A stretch of DNA of 64,000 nt from Acetoanaerobium pronyense. Its GTDB lineage: Bacteria > Bacillota > Clostridia > Peptostreptococcales > Filifactoraceae. Where the stretch lies: positions 62,001 through 126,000 of the forward strand of contig NZ_JAGGLI010000003.1 of NCBI RefSeq assembly GCF_017874355.1, in the 5' to 3' direction. Of this stretch, positions 1-9,167 are shown in pieces. Each line of letters opens with the position of its first letter. The stretch's first letter is position 1. The notes under the pieces are model-generated. The model saw only the letters and a program-made list of their open reading frames with translations, was not told the origin of the DNA and made no database searches. The translations under genes were made by a program, and so were the position numbers.

Positions 1-528
1 ATTTGTCAATTTGCATAAATAGTCTATTTCCCATAGCTCTGACATTCCCATTTCAAATACTGCTATATCGTCCTTTTCCTCAATAGATAGAGCGGTTAAA
101 GGGAGCCCTATATGATTATTGAAGTTTCCAATTGTTCTATGGGTTTCATACCGAGCTGATAAAGCATGATACACCATATCCTTTGTTGTAGTTTTTCCGC
201 TGCTTCCCGTTATTCCAATTTTTTTAATATTAAACTCATTTAGATATCCCTTTGAAAGCTCGCCAAGAGCTAAGTATGTATTTTCAACCTTAATTATTTC
301 CTTTGAATCATATTTTTTTTCGGAAAGAATGAGAGAAGCTCCCATTTTGATGGCATCCTCTATAAAATCATGTCCATCAAAATTTTCACCCTTTAAAGCT
401 ACATAAAGACAGTCTTTTTTTACTTCTCTACTATCAGTTACTACTAAATCTATCAAAGGGTTGTATTCTTCATATTCGTTTATACCATTTGTATATTTCA
501 TTATTTTTATTTTCGATAGTTTTTTCAT
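1..528 (-). CDS. murF: UDP-N-acetylmuramoyl-tripeptide--D-alanyl-D-alanine ligase, 5' part
   Basis: MurF adds D-Ala-D-Ala to the UDP-MurNAc-tripeptide in the cytoplasm, the last cytosolic step of the peptidoglycan precursor. Only the first 176 codons are in the window. Seen: an N-terminal Mur domain (VTDSREV, then ALKGENFDGHDF), the ATP loop GITGSSGKTTTKD near residue 103, the NFNNHIGLPL segment that separates MurF from MurE, and EMGMSELWEIDYL. The ATG at 528 follows an AAAGGA site and an in-frame TAA lies just upstream, so the start is firm. It is the last visible gene of the ftsL-ftsI-murF run; the missing murE between ftsI and murF is unusual. Confidence 0.9.
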   Translation of the reverse strand, partial: MKKLSKIKIMKYTNGINEYEEYNPLIDLVVTDSREVKKDCLYVALKGENFDGHDFIEDAIKMGASLILSEKKYDSKEIIKVENTYLALGELSKGYLNEFNIKKIGITGSSGKTTTKDMVYHALSARYETHRTIGNFNNHIGLPLTALSIEEKDDIAVFEMGMSELWEIDYLCKLTN

Positions 529-553
529 GACTAATTAATCCTTTCCCAATATC

Positions 554-580
554 AAAGGCAATGTCAATGACATCGCCTTT
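554..580. terminator. Hairpin between ftsI and murF
   Basis: A 12-bp stem (AAAGGCRATGTC type, one G-T wobble) with a 3-nt loop lies 26 bp upstream of murF. It has a short T-run on both strands and could attenuate murF transcription or act as a processing site. The rest of the 117-bp gap holds only a short open frame without a start codon. Confidence 0.5.
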
Positions 581-645
581 TGTAATTAATTGACTCTTAA
601 TTTTATCAAAAATTGTATATTAAAGCTATATGCTTAAAGAAGCAT

Positions 646-2826
646 TTATTCAAATTCTACGCTTACGCTATTCCCTTTTCTAACTATAGTTCCTGGGTTA
701 GGAAGCTGGCTTTTTGCCTTTCCCGTTCCTACGTGTATGAATTCAAGTCCCATATTAGAAAGTAGTTCTTCAACCTCTCTAAATGTCATTCCAATAAGAT
801 TTGGCATACTCATAGTCTCATCTTCTGAAGAAGAGATATAAAGCATAACAGAAGAATTAAGAGGAACCATCTCTCCTGGTTTTGGGAAGGTATCAAGTAC
901 GATTCCTGATGTATCAAGCTCGGTAGGATTTTCTACAAAATAAGATAAACCAGCTTGATTCAAATTATATACCCCATCTGTAAAGGACATATTTCTAATT
1001 TCTGGAACTGCTACTCTTTTTATATTTGGATTATCAATGACCTGTGCATTAGGTTTTACTCCTAGATATCTTAAAGAGTCATAGACAATCTCTTTAACTA
1101 TAGGTCCTGATACTGTACTCCCAAAATGAGAGCCTGCCCTTGGCTCATCTACAAGCACAAGTACAGCTATTTTAGGATCTTCAACTGGAGCTATAGCTGC
1201 AAAGGATGCTATATAATATCCCTGGACATACTTTCCATCAACAACCTTCTGAGCTGTCCCTGTCTTTCCAGCAATTCTATATCCATCTATTTTTGCAATC
1301 CCTCCAGAACCATTTGCAACCACTGATTCCATAGAAAGCAGCACTTCATCTGCACTCTGCTTTGATACAGCTCTTTTAATCATCTCTGGTTCTACAGCTC
1401 TTATTATCTGGTTCTCCTCATCGGTTATCTCTTTAACTATTCTAGGCTTCATAAGCTTACCTTCATTTCCTATTGCCGATATAGCTGATAACATCTGTAT
1501 TGGAGTCACTGAAATACTCTGACCAAAAGAAGTAGTTGCAAGCTCCACGGGGCCCATATTTGAAATATTATACATCATTCCCAGTCCTTCCCCTGGAAGC
1601 TCTATTCCTGTCTTTTTACCAAATCCAAACGCAGTTATATATTCTAAAAATTTTTGTTGACCAAGTCTTTGCGCCACCTCAATAAATGTGGAGTTTACTG
1701 ACTGCTCCATTGCATGAGTAAAGGTTATATTCCCAAAAGGCTGTGGCCTCCAGTTTCTAATTCTTCTATTTGCAACCTCTGTAAAACCCTTGTCGTTAAA
1801 CCATTCATCAGGACGGGTGAGTCCTTCCTCAAAGGCTGCTGCCGCCGTTACGATTTTGAATGGAGAACCTGGCTCATATATATCATTTACAGCCGGATTT
1901 CTCCACATCTGATATATTTCCTTGAGTCTATCTTCATCTGTCTCAGCCGCTGATATAGTTTCTTCAAACAAAGGATATAAAGGTGTTCTAGAATCATTTG
2001 GATCATAATCTGGTTTAGACGCCATACCAAGTATATCACCAGTTTTAGGATCCATAGCTATTGCAATTACCCTTTTAGCATCATTGTCTACAAGAGCTTT
2101 CGATACTGCTCTTTCCATATGATGCTGTATTACCTCATCAATTGTAAGTATTATATTTCTCCCGTTTATAGGATCATTATGTCTTATGTCTATACTATCT
2201 ATTTCTCTTCCCCTTGCATCTGTTATAGATATTTTTCTACCTGGCACTCCCCTTAAATATGGATCAAAGGAAGCTTCAACACCTGCAAGACCTACATTAT
2301 GATTTGATACATGTCCAATCACATACGAGGCAAAGGAACCATAAGGATAGTATCTCTTGCTTGATTCTTCAAACCATATCCCTTTTGTCTGTTCTTCCCT
2401 AAGCATCTTTACTTGCTCAGAATCTAAATACCTCTCAATTAGAAACCTAGGTCTTCCATCGTTCATTTTTGCAAGTAACTCGTCTTTATCTATATCTAGT
2501 ACCTGAGATATTTTAGTTGCTATTTCGTCTTTTTGGGAATCCTTAATAGATGTCATCTCTATCCATAGATCATGTTTAGGAACGCTTACTGCTAGCTCTT
2601 TTCCAGTTCTGTCGTAAATAGTCCCTCTCATAGGAGGTATTATCGTATCTTTGTATTGCTGACTCATAGCTTCTTCTGAATATACCGGTCCCATCACCAC
2701 CTGTATATATCCAAGCCTTACTATAAGTCCTACTATTAAGGTCAAAAATAGAGCTACAGAAATTCTTATTCTGTTTTTTATGAGTTCTTTATGCTTTTGA
2801 GAATATTTTTCAGACAAATTTACCAC
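646..2826 (-). CDS. ftsI: Class B penicillin-binding transpeptidase with PASTA domains (FtsI/SpoVD type)
   Basis: This is a membrane-anchored D,D-transpeptidase that crosslinks septal or spore-cortex peptidoglycan. The 726 residues show one N-terminal membrane segment (about 22-42), a dimerisation domain, the transpeptidase with serine motif SPFK near 322, SVN near 376 and KTGTA near 521, then two C-terminal PASTA repeats (about 610-670 and 672-726). All three catalytic motifs are intact. It starts 5 nt after the ftsL stop, so the two are translationally coupled. The PASTA tail fits SpoVD as well as FtsI; sequence alone does not decide whether it serves vegetative division, sporulation or both. 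Stop is TAA. Confidence 0.92.
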   Translation of the reverse strand: MVNLSEKYSQKHKELIKNRIRISVALFLTLIVGLIVRLGYIQVVMGPVYSEEAMSQQYKDTIIPPMRGTIYDRTGKELAVSVPKHDLWIEMTSIKDSQKDEIATKISQVLDIDKDELLAKMNDGRPRFLIERYLDSEQVKMLREEQTKGIWFEESSKRYYPYGSFASYVIGHVSNHNVGLAGVEASFDPYLRGVPGRKISITDARGREIDSIDIRHNDPINGRNIILTIDEVIQHHMERAVSKALVDNDAKRVIAIAMDPKTGDILGMASKPDYDPNDSRTPLYPLFEETISAAETDEDRLKEIYQMWRNPAVNDIYEPGSPFKIVTAAAAFEEGLTRPDEWFNDKGFTEVANRRIRNWRPQPFGNITFTHAMEQSVNSTFIEVAQRLGQQKFLEYITAFGFGKKTGIELPGEGLGMMYNISNMGPVELATTSFGQSISVTPIQMLSAISAIGNEGKLMKPRIVKEITDEENQIIRAVEPEMIKRAVSKQSADEVLLSMESVVANGSGGIAKIDGYRIAGKTGTAQKVVDGKYVQGYYIASFAAIAPVEDPKIAVLVLVDEPRAGSHFGSTVSGPIVKEIVYDSLRYLGVKPNAQVIDNPNIKRVAVPEIRNMSFTDGVYNLNQAGLSYFVENPTELDTSGIVLDTFPKPGEMVPLNSSVMLYISSSEDETMSMPNLIGMTFREVEELLSNMGLEFIHVGTGKAKSQLPNPGTIVRKGNSVSVEFE

Positions 2827-2831
2827 TCTCT

Positions 2832-3410
2832 CTAATCTACTCTTATATAAATAGTTTCTTCTTCAGTTGGGTATTCCATAAAGAGCTGTTCCCTTGCAGT
2901 TCTCTCTATAAAATCAGTTCTGTTGGAATGCTCTATCTGTACCTGTATTTCTCTTTTTTTATTTCTAAGCTCATTTAAAGCTCTTTCCTGAGCATTTATA
3001 TCATATTTCAGCTCTGAAATAACAGAATATCTATTCATTAACATAATTAATAAAAATAAAATTCCAGCAGCTGATGATATCAAGGCTGTGTTTAAAATTA
3101 AAAGCTTTCTCGATGCTTTTGACTTCTTTTTATTTTTTTTAGTTTTACTTTTTTTTATAGAAGGGGTTTCCCTATTTTTTTCGTCTTTTCTTATATCGGT
3201 TTTTTTTCTATTATTTTTACTTCTTTTTGGTTTTACTGATTGCCTTATACTTCCCATATGTTCTTGTTCAGTATTAGGTTTTGCAGTCTGATTAGTCCTT
3301 GAATTTTGGGAATTGTTTGCCTTTCTTTCTTTTTTTTCTTGATTTTGCTTGTATACATCCAGACTTTTTACTCTATATTCCTTGTTTTGCTCTTTTTTCA
3401 TTTTATCCAC
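2832..3410 (-). CDS. ftsL: Cell division protein FtsL-like, with long basic N-terminal tail
   Basis: This is a bitopic septum protein of the FtsL/DivIC type that would join FtsB/DivIC and FtsQ/DivIB to activate FtsW-FtsI. Residues 1-100 form a hydrophilic, very lysine-rich cytoplasmic tail; one membrane helix follows (about 103-126), then a heptad-like coiled coil (NAQERALNELRNKKREIQ). The family is usually near 100-120 residues, so the tail makes this 192-aa protein unusually long. Assignment rests on position between rsmH and ftsI and on topology; sequence identity in this family is weak. The start abuts the rsmH stop. Confidence 0.78.
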   Translation of the reverse strand: MDKMKKEQNKEYRVKSLDVYKQNQEKKERKANNSQNSRTNQTAKPNTEQEHMGSIRQSVKPKRSKNNRKKTDIRKDEKNRETPSIKKSKTKKNKKKSKASRKLLILNTALISSAAGILFLLIMLMNRYSVISELKYDINAQERALNELRNKKREIQVQIEHSNRTDFIERTAREQLFMEYPTEEETIYIRVD

Positions 3411-4343
3411 CTAAATTTTCTTAGCCGCTCTAAGCTTTGCACTTCTTGATCTTGGGTTCATCTCTATTTCCTCTTTAGAAGGAAGTATTGGTTTTCTTGT
3501 AATTATCTTTACTTGAGCTTTGTTGTCACACCTGCAAACTGGAAACTCTACAGGACATATACAATCTATACTTAGTTTTTTAAATATATTCTTTACTATT
3601 CTATCCTCAAGAGAATGAAATGTAATGGCTGCAACTACTCCGCCTTTGTTCATAATGGAAAAAGCATCAGATATTGTTTTTTCTATCACATCAAGCTCTC
3701 TATTTACTTCTATTCTTATAGCTTGAAAGGTTCTTTTTGCGGGGTGCTGATTTTCATCTCTCATTTTTTTAGGAATAGCAGCCTTAATTACATCCACAAG
3801 TTCAAAAGTGGTTTTAATTGGACCTTCTCTTCTTTTTTCTATAATCAAAGAGGCTATTCTTGCCGCCCAGTTTTCCTCTCCATAATCTCTTATGATTCGC
3901 TTTAAATCTTCTTCGCTATATTCATTAATTATATTAAAAGCAGAAATAGGGTTTTTATCATCCATTCTCATATCAAGAGGAGCATCATTCATATATGAAA
4001 AGCCTCTGTGAGGTATATCAAGTTGATGAGAAGAGACTCCAAGGTCAACTAAAAAACCATCTATTTTCGTTATTCCAAGCTTTTCTAGCTCACTTTTTAA
4101 GTTTTCAAAGTTACTGTGAACTATAATAACCTTATCTTCCATACCTTGAAACTTTCCTTTTGCCGCCTCTATGGCATCATTATCCTGGTCAAAACAAATT
4201 AGCTTTCCTGTCTCAATTTTTTTTGCTATCTCTAATGAGTGTCCTGCTCCTCCCATAGTCCCATCTACATAAATGCCATCTTTTTTTATATTTAATATAT
4301 CTACAGATTCTTCAAGTAAAACTGTAACATGTTTAAATTTCAA
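3411..4343 (-). CDS. rsmH: 16S rRNA (cytosine(1402)-N4)-methyltransferase RsmH
   Basis: RsmH (MraW) methylates N4 of C1402 in the decoding centre of 16S rRNA using S-adenosylmethionine. The 310-aa length is normal. Seen: opening HVTVLLEESVDIL, the SAM loop VDGTMGGAGHS near residue 27, DLGVSSHQLD, the long RGFSYMNDAPLDMRMD block typical of the family, and the closing SRSAKLRAAKK. It is the first gene of the rsmH-ftsL-ftsI-murF run. mraZ, the usual upstream neighbour, is absent; lgt occupies that position instead, 21 bp away. Confidence 0.95.
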   Translation of the reverse strand: MKFKHVTVLLEESVDILNIKKDGIYVDGTMGGAGHSLEIAKKIETGKLICFDQDNDAIEAAKGKFQGMEDKVIIVHSNFENLKSELEKLGITKIDGFLVDLGVSSHQLDIPHRGFSYMNDAPLDMRMDDKNPISAFNIINEYSEEDLKRIIRDYGEENWAARIASLIIEKRREGPIKTTFELVDVIKAAIPKKMRDENQHPAKRTFQAIRIEVNRELDVIEKTISDAFSIMNKGGVVAAITFHSLEDRIVKNIFKKLSIDCICPVEFPVCRCDNKAQVKIITRKPILPSKEEIEMNPRSRSAKLRAAKKI

Positions 4344-4364
4344 TAAAATCGCTCCTTTTTAGCT

Positions 4365-5111
4365 TTAAGCCTTATACGGCTCTTTTACGCCCTTATCTTT
4401 AAAATATAGATGTATCGCTATTCCTGCCCCTATCATCCCTAAGCTTATTACCTGTGCCATTCTCAAAGGTCCCAGCATAAGGCTGTCAGTTCTTAAACCC
4501 TCTATAAAAAATCTGCCTATAGAGTAACCTATAAGGTATATAGCTGCCATCTGACCATCATATTTTTTATTTTTAAATACTTTCATAAGTACAAAAAATA
4601 TTATTAGATTCCATATTGATTCATACAAAAAAGTAGGATGGACTTTAACTCCATCTATTGTTATTCCCCAAGGAAGATCTGTTGGTCCTCCATGAGCCTC
4701 TTGATTAACAAAATTCCCCCATCTTCCTATTGCCTGACCAAGTATTACTGAAGGAGTTGCTATATCTACCATCTTTACTGTGTTTATCTTCTTTTTTATT
4801 GTTACAAGTACTCCTCCAAGTACTCCTCCTATTAGTCCACCGTGTATTGCCATACCGCCAAGTCTTGTGTTAAATATCTGCATTATATTATCTTGATAAA
4901 GTTCAAAATTAAACGCTACATAATAAAGCCTAGCTCCAACAACAGCAAGTGGTATCGCAAAAAGACATATATCGAGAATATCATCCTCCTTATACCCTGC
5001 CTTTTTTCCATTTCTCATTGCAAGCAAAACTCCAGATACTATCGCAATGGACATAATTATTCCATACCATCTTACATCTATTCCAAATACATTAAATGCT
5101 ACTGGATTCAT
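4365..5111 (-). CDS. lgt: Prolipoprotein diacylglyceryl transferase Lgt
   Basis: Lgt is a polytopic membrane enzyme that transfers diacylglycerol from phosphatidylglycerol to the lipobox cysteine of prolipoproteins. The 248-aa protein shows about seven hydrophobic segments, the conserved GGMAIHGGLIGG stretch near residue 84 and the signature GQAIGRWGNFVNQEAHGG near 126. It probably heads the cell-wall gene run, 21 bp upstream of rsmH. A lipoprotein substrate with a clear lipobox is encoded in the window at 39940-40632. Confidence 0.95.
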   Translation of the reverse strand: MNPVAFNVFGIDVRWYGIIMSIAIVSGVLLAMRNGKKAGYKEDDILDICLFAIPLAVVGARLYYVAFNFELYQDNIMQIFNTRLGGMAIHGGLIGGVLGGVLVTIKKKINTVKMVDIATPSVILGQAIGRWGNFVNQEAHGGPTDLPWGITIDGVKVHPTFLYESIWNLIIFFVLMKVFKNKKYDGQMAAIYLIGYSIGRFFIEGLRTDSLMLGPLRMAQVISLGMIGAGIAIHLYFKDKGVKEPYKA

Positions 5112-5175
5112 ATATTCCTCCTAATTATTAAATCTCTTTTATTCATATTTCAAAAGAATTTCTTTATTTATGGAA

Positions 5176-5203
5176 AATAGGATAGGCTTAAGCCTATCCT
5201 ATT
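5176..5203. terminator. Perfect 28-bp palindrome between lgt and the M16 pair
   Basis: AATAGGATAGGCTT is followed directly by its exact reverse complement. It lies downstream of the M16 peptidase genes on the minus strand and is followed there by a TTTTCC tail, so it most likely ends their transcript before lgt. Confidence 0.7.
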
Positions 5204-5239
5204 AGACAATTATAATTTACACAGCTTGAAAGTGTCAAA

Positions 5240-6535
5240 CTAAGACTTTAATTTTGGATTTATTACAGAAAGCACACTCATATCCTCAGTGAAGTGCTCT
5301 TTTAATCTTTCATTTACATCATCTATTTTTATATCAAGAAGAGCTTCATAATATCCTAATAAATCCATTCCTTTAAAATAATAGGAAAGATAGTTGTTTG
5401 CTATGAATTCTATAGAATCAAATAGCTTTATAAAGCCTCCTATTTTCTTTTTCTTTATTCTTTCAAAGTCCTCTTCATTGAGTCCATTTATTTTAGATTC
5501 TTCAATTGCTTGCATTATCCTTGCTCTAACCTTATTTACATCCTTTGATTCCCCAGATATAATACTATATCCATAGTCAGTATGCTCAGTATAGTCAGAA
5601 GAAAACCCTCCAAATATAAGACCTTCCATGTAAAGCTCTTCATAAAGTGCAGTGCCCTTTTTAAAAAGCAAATCATGAATTATTTCTGTGGTTATGGATT
5701 TTTTCATTATATCAGTATTTTCACCAAGAGTGTTTAGCTTATCTTTAAAGCCTATAGAAAACATTGGTATAGATACTTCGAGCTCTTCTGTTATCTCTTT
5801 AGTTCTTAGCTCATCTGTTTCTAGTTCAAATATTCTCTTTACTTCTCCTTCAAACATATGTTCATCCTTTACCGTTTCTTTAACAGATTTTAAAACCTCA
5901 TCAAACTCTAAATCCCCAATAACAAATAGAGCCATATTTGATGGACTGTAAAATGTATTATAGCAGCTATAGAGCTCTTCCTTTGTGATTTTATATATAC
6001 TCTCTACTGTCCCAGCTATATCTATACTATTTGGATGAACCTTATACATTGCTTTTAAGGTGTTAAAAAACAGCTTCCAGTCTGGATTGTCATCATACAT
6101 TTTAATTTCCTGGGCTATAATGCCTTTTTCTTTTTCTACATTCTCATCAGTAAAATAAGGGCTTTGAACATAGGATATAAGATGATCAAGGCCTTCATAA
6201 AATCTTTCGGTACAAGAAAAGAGATATGCAGTCATGTTAAAGTTTGTAAAAGCATTGGCATTCGCTCCAATCTCTGCAAATCTATCAAATGCGTTGGAGC
6301 CATCACTTTGTTCAAACATTTTGTGCTCTAGAAAATGGGCAATTCCCTCATTTACTTTGATTTCTTCACCTGTATGAGGACTAATAAACTTTAAATCATT
6401 CGAACCATAATTAGTTGCAAGAACTGCATATTTTTTTGTAAATCCCTTTTTTTTCATAAAAAAAACATTCATATTGTTACTTAATTTCTCATGATATACT
6501 TCTTCTTTTAATAGCTCGTTTTTGATTATATTCAT
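5240..6535 (-). CDS. M16 family zinc metallopeptidase, catalytic partner (YmfH-like)
   Basis: This is an insulysin-type peptidase of 431 residues. The inverted zinc motif HFLEH is at residues 67-71, and a downstream acidic segment (KEKGIIAQEIKMYDDNPDW) supplies the usual third ligand region. It is followed by the M16 C-terminal clamp domain. It is paired with the upstream M16 gene, which lacks HxxEH; known M16B heterodimers combine one catalytic and one substrate-binding subunit in this way, as with ymfF-ymfH in Bacillus. No signal peptide is visible, so a cytoplasmic peptide-degrading role is likely. Stop is TAG. Confidence 0.85.
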   Translation of the reverse strand: MNIIKNELLKEEVYHEKLSNNMNVFFMKKKGFTKKYAVLATNYGSNDLKFISPHTGEEIKVNEGIAHFLEHKMFEQSDGSNAFDRFAEIGANANAFTNFNMTAYLFSCTERFYEGLDHLISYVQSPYFTDENVEKEKGIIAQEIKMYDDNPDWKLFFNTLKAMYKVHPNSIDIAGTVESIYKITKEELYSCYNTFYSPSNMALFVIGDLEFDEVLKSVKETVKDEHMFEGEVKRIFELETDELRTKEITEELEVSIPMFSIGFKDKLNTLGENTDIMKKSITTEIIHDLLFKKGTALYEELYMEGLIFGGFSSDYTEHTDYGYSIISGESKDVNKVRARIMQAIEESKINGLNEEDFERIKKKKIGGFIKLFDSIEFIANNYLSYYFKGMDLLGYYEALLDIKIDDVNERLKEHFTEDMSVLSVINPKLKS

Positions 6536-6555
6536 ATATTATCTTCTCTCCTATT

Positions 6556-7824
6556 TTATGAATTCTTAGGTCCTCTTAAAAAATATACTGTATCAAGGTA
6601 TATATCTTGAGCAACCTCTATTACATCTTCTGTCTTTACTTTTTTAATTAGTTCAATGACTTCATCAAGACTTCTGTTTGTGTTTTGAATGCTCATATTG
6701 TAATAAAAGTCTGTAAGTGATGAAAGACTATCGTTTAAAGCTCTAAGGTTGCTTACAAGATAGCTTCTGCTATTTTCCATTTCTTGTATGGAGATATTTC
6801 CATTTTTCATATCATCAAGTTCTTTATATATAAGCTCAAGAGCCTTGTCATAATCGCTTATCTCTATCCCGGCAGATATAAACATTAGCCCCTTCATTTT
6901 CTCAAGTGTAGAGTATATGGAATAACAAAGGCTCTCTTTTTCCCTAATATTTAAAAACATTTTGGAATGGGCTCCTCCTCCAAGTATGGCTGAGTACATT
7001 AAAAGAGAATAATATTTTTCATCTTTAAAATCCATATTGGTTCTAAAGCCCATAACTAGTTTCCCTTGTGTAATATCTAGGTTTTCTTCCACAAATTTAG
7101 GCTCAGGTTTTTTATATATTTCTTCATTTTTTGTCTCAATAATAGCTTCTCTTTTTATAGAAAATGTATTTTGAATAATTTCAATTACTTTTTCTCTATC
7201 GAAGCTCCCTGCAATTACAATATCTATTTCAGAGGATTCTATTACATTAAGATAATGCTTATAAAGATTTTTTTCGTTTATATTATCAAGATCCTCTATA
7301 TATCCATCCTCAGATATGCTAAAAGGTTCACCCTCGCACATATGCTCTATGCATTTTTCAACCGCATAATGTCCTTTATTGTTTATTTTTGCATTTATAT
7401 CTTCCCTTAAGTTTTCTTTTTCTATATCTACAAATTTAGGGTCAAATCCATCATTTATTATTTTGGGATCAAGCACGATCTTTTTTAATATATCAAATGC
7501 CTCTTCAAATATAGGCTCAGGCAAAAATTCATCAGCTGTAGTGTATAGTCTAAATGACATAATTTGCCTTTCTCCAGTTTTATCTACTGACGCTCCAAGA
7601 TTTGAGCCGTATAATTCCTGCATCTTTACTGTAATCTCTCTTTGAGAAGGATAATCCTTAGTTCCTGATTTCAAAACAGAAGGCAGCAGTGAGTTCATTG
7701 TAACCTCATCTCTTTTGAGAGGTCTTTTTATATATATAGTTGCAATGTTTGTTTTGTAATTTGCTTTGCTTATAAGCATAAGGTTAATCCCATGGCCTAA
7801 GTTTATTTTTTCGTATCCTATCAA
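6556..7824 (-). CDS. M16 family peptidase-like protein, non-catalytic partner (YmfF-like)
   Basis: This 422-aa protein has the M16 fold (SLLPSVLKSGTKDYPS near the N-terminus, then QELYGSNLGASVDKTGE, and LGGGAHSKMFLNIREKESL in the C-terminal half) but no HxxEH motif where the active partner has it. Loss of the zinc motif in one of two adjacent M16 genes is the known pattern for the structural subunit of M16B heterodimers. The downstream catalytic gene starts 20 nt after its stop, so the two are one operon. It is divergent from ychF. Confidence 0.82.
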   Translation of the reverse strand: MIGYEKINLGHGINLMLISKANYKTNIATIYIKRPLKRDEVTMNSLLPSVLKSGTKDYPSQREITVKMQELYGSNLGASVDKTGERQIMSFRLYTTADEFLPEPIFEEAFDILKKIVLDPKIINDGFDPKFVDIEKENLREDINAKINNKGHYAVEKCIEHMCEGEPFSISEDGYIEDLDNINEKNLYKHYLNVIESSEIDIVIAGSFDREKVIEIIQNTFSIKREAIIETKNEEIYKKPEPKFVEENLDITQGKLVMGFRTNMDFKDEKYYSLLMYSAILGGGAHSKMFLNIREKESLCYSIYSTLEKMKGLMFISAGIEISDYDKALELIYKELDDMKNGNISIQEMENSRSYLVSNLRALNDSLSSLTDFYYNMSIQNTNRSLDEVIELIKKVKTEDVIEVAQDIYLDTVYFLRGPKNS

Positions 7825-8020
7825 GTAAAAACCCTCCTTATTATTCCTGTCTTAGTCTATTATATCCTATTTTTTATATTTTATTTACCATAAAGAAAAA
7901 ACCTGCAAAAGAAATTTTACATGTTTAATTGAAATTCCTATCTGAAATGTAATATAATTTAATAATGTGCTTATATATGAATTAAAATTAAAATATTTGA
8001 ACATAGAAAGGAAAGATAAT

Positions 8021-9118
8021 ATGAAACTAGGAATTGTAGGTCTTCCTAATGTAGGAAAGAGTACCCTTTTTAATGCAATCACACAGGCAGGAGCAGAATC
8101 TGCCAATTATCCATTTTGCACAATAGACCCGAATGTAGGTGTAGTATCTGTGCCAGATGAAAGATTAACTAAGCTTGCAGAAATATATACATCAAAAAAA
8201 ATAGTTCCAACGGCTATAGAGTTTTATGATATTGCCGGGCTTGTAAAAGGTGCTAGTAAAGGAGAGGGCCTTGGAAACAAGTTTTTATCCCATATAAGAG
8301 AAGTCGAAGCAATAGTTCATGTAGTGAGATGTTTTGAGGACACTAACGTAGTACATGTTGATGGAAATATAAATCCTTTAAGAGATATAGAAACTATAAA
8401 TCTAGAGCTTATATTTTCAGATATCGAAATGCTTGAAAGAAGACTTCAAAAATCAGCAAAGGCTGCTAAGACTGATAAATCTATAAGCTTTGAGGTTGAG
8501 GTAATAAAAAAAGTACTTGAGGTTCTTGAATCTGGAAAATCTGCAAGAACACTTGATATGTCTGATGAAGAAAAAGCCGTAGTAAGATCATTTAATCTTC
8601 TTAGCTCAAAGCCTATAATATATGTAGCAAACGTTTCAGAGGGAGAAGTTGCGAGCGATGGAGAAGGAAATGAATATGTAGCTACTGTAAGAGAGTTCGC
8701 TTCTACAGAGGATGCAGAAGTTGTTGTAATAAGCGCTCAAATAGAGGAAGAGATTTCTCAGCTTGAGGATGATGAAAAGCTTGAGTTTTTAAGAGATATA
8801 GGACTTGAAAAATCAGGTCTTGATAAACTGATTCAGGCAAGCTACAAACTCCTTGGACTTATGAGCTTCCTTACTGCTGGCCCTATGGAGTCAAGAGCTT
8901 GGACTATAAAAAACGGTACTAAGGCTCCTGTCGCTGGAGGAAAAATCCACTCCGATATCGAAAGAGGATTTATAAGAGCTGAGGTAATAGCGTTTGAAGA
9001 TCTTATGGCTCACGGCGGAAATATGACCTCAGCAAAGGAAAAAGGTCTTGTTAGACTTGAAGGTAAGGAATATATAATGAAAGATGGAGACGTAGTATTA
9101 TTTAGATTCAACGTATAA
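8021..9118 (+). CDS. ychF: Redox-regulated P-loop ATPase/GTPase YchF (OLA1 family)
   Basis: YchF is an Obg-like P-loop NTPase, ribosome-associated and usually preferring ATP. Seen: G1 GLPNVGKST at residues 6-14, switch region DPNVGVVSVPDERL, G3 DIAGLVKGASKGEGLGNKFL, the NVSE stretch in place of the classical NKxD, and a C-terminal TGS-like domain ending FRFNV. A longer frame opens at 7967, but the ATG at 8021 follows a GAAAGGAAAG site and gives the family length of 365 residues, so I use it. Monocistronic, with a terminator 14 bp after the stop. Confidence 0.95.
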   Translation: MKLGIVGLPNVGKSTLFNAITQAGAESANYPFCTIDPNVGVVSVPDERLTKLAEIYTSKKIVPTAIEFYDIAGLVKGASKGEGLGNKFLSHIREVEAIVHVVRCFEDTNVVHVDGNINPLRDIETINLELIFSDIEMLERRLQKSAKAAKTDKSISFEVEVIKKVLEVLESGKSARTLDMSDEEKAVVRSFNLLSSKPIIYVANVSEGEVASDGEGNEYVATVREFASTEDAEVVVISAQIEEEISQLEDDEKLEFLRDIGLEKSGLDKLIQASYKLLGLMSFLTAGPMESRAWTIKNGTKAPVAGGKIHSDIERGFIRAEVIAFEDLMAHGGNMTSAKEKGLVRLEGKEYIMKDGDVVLFRFNV

Positions 9119-9130
9119 ACCCATCCATAT

Positions 9131-9167
9131 TAAAAGGGCCTTCTTATTAAAAGAATGCCCTTTTTGA
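9131..9167. terminator. Terminator between convergent ychF and merR genes
   Basis: A stem of AAAAGGGC and inner TTCTT, loop ATTA, closes with GCCCTTTTT. It serves ychF on the plus strand, and its mirrored A/T runs would also serve the convergent MerR gene. Confidence 0.8.

Noticed and set aside
530-612. Open frame between ftsI and murF reading GDVIDIAFDIGKG, possibly a murE remnant
   Set aside because: No start codon, no clear match to MurE motifs, and it overlaps murF out of frame.
7967-8020. Eighteen-codon N-terminal extension of ychF
   Set aside because: The family starts at MKLGIVGLPNVGKST, and the ribosome binding site fits the ATG at 8021.
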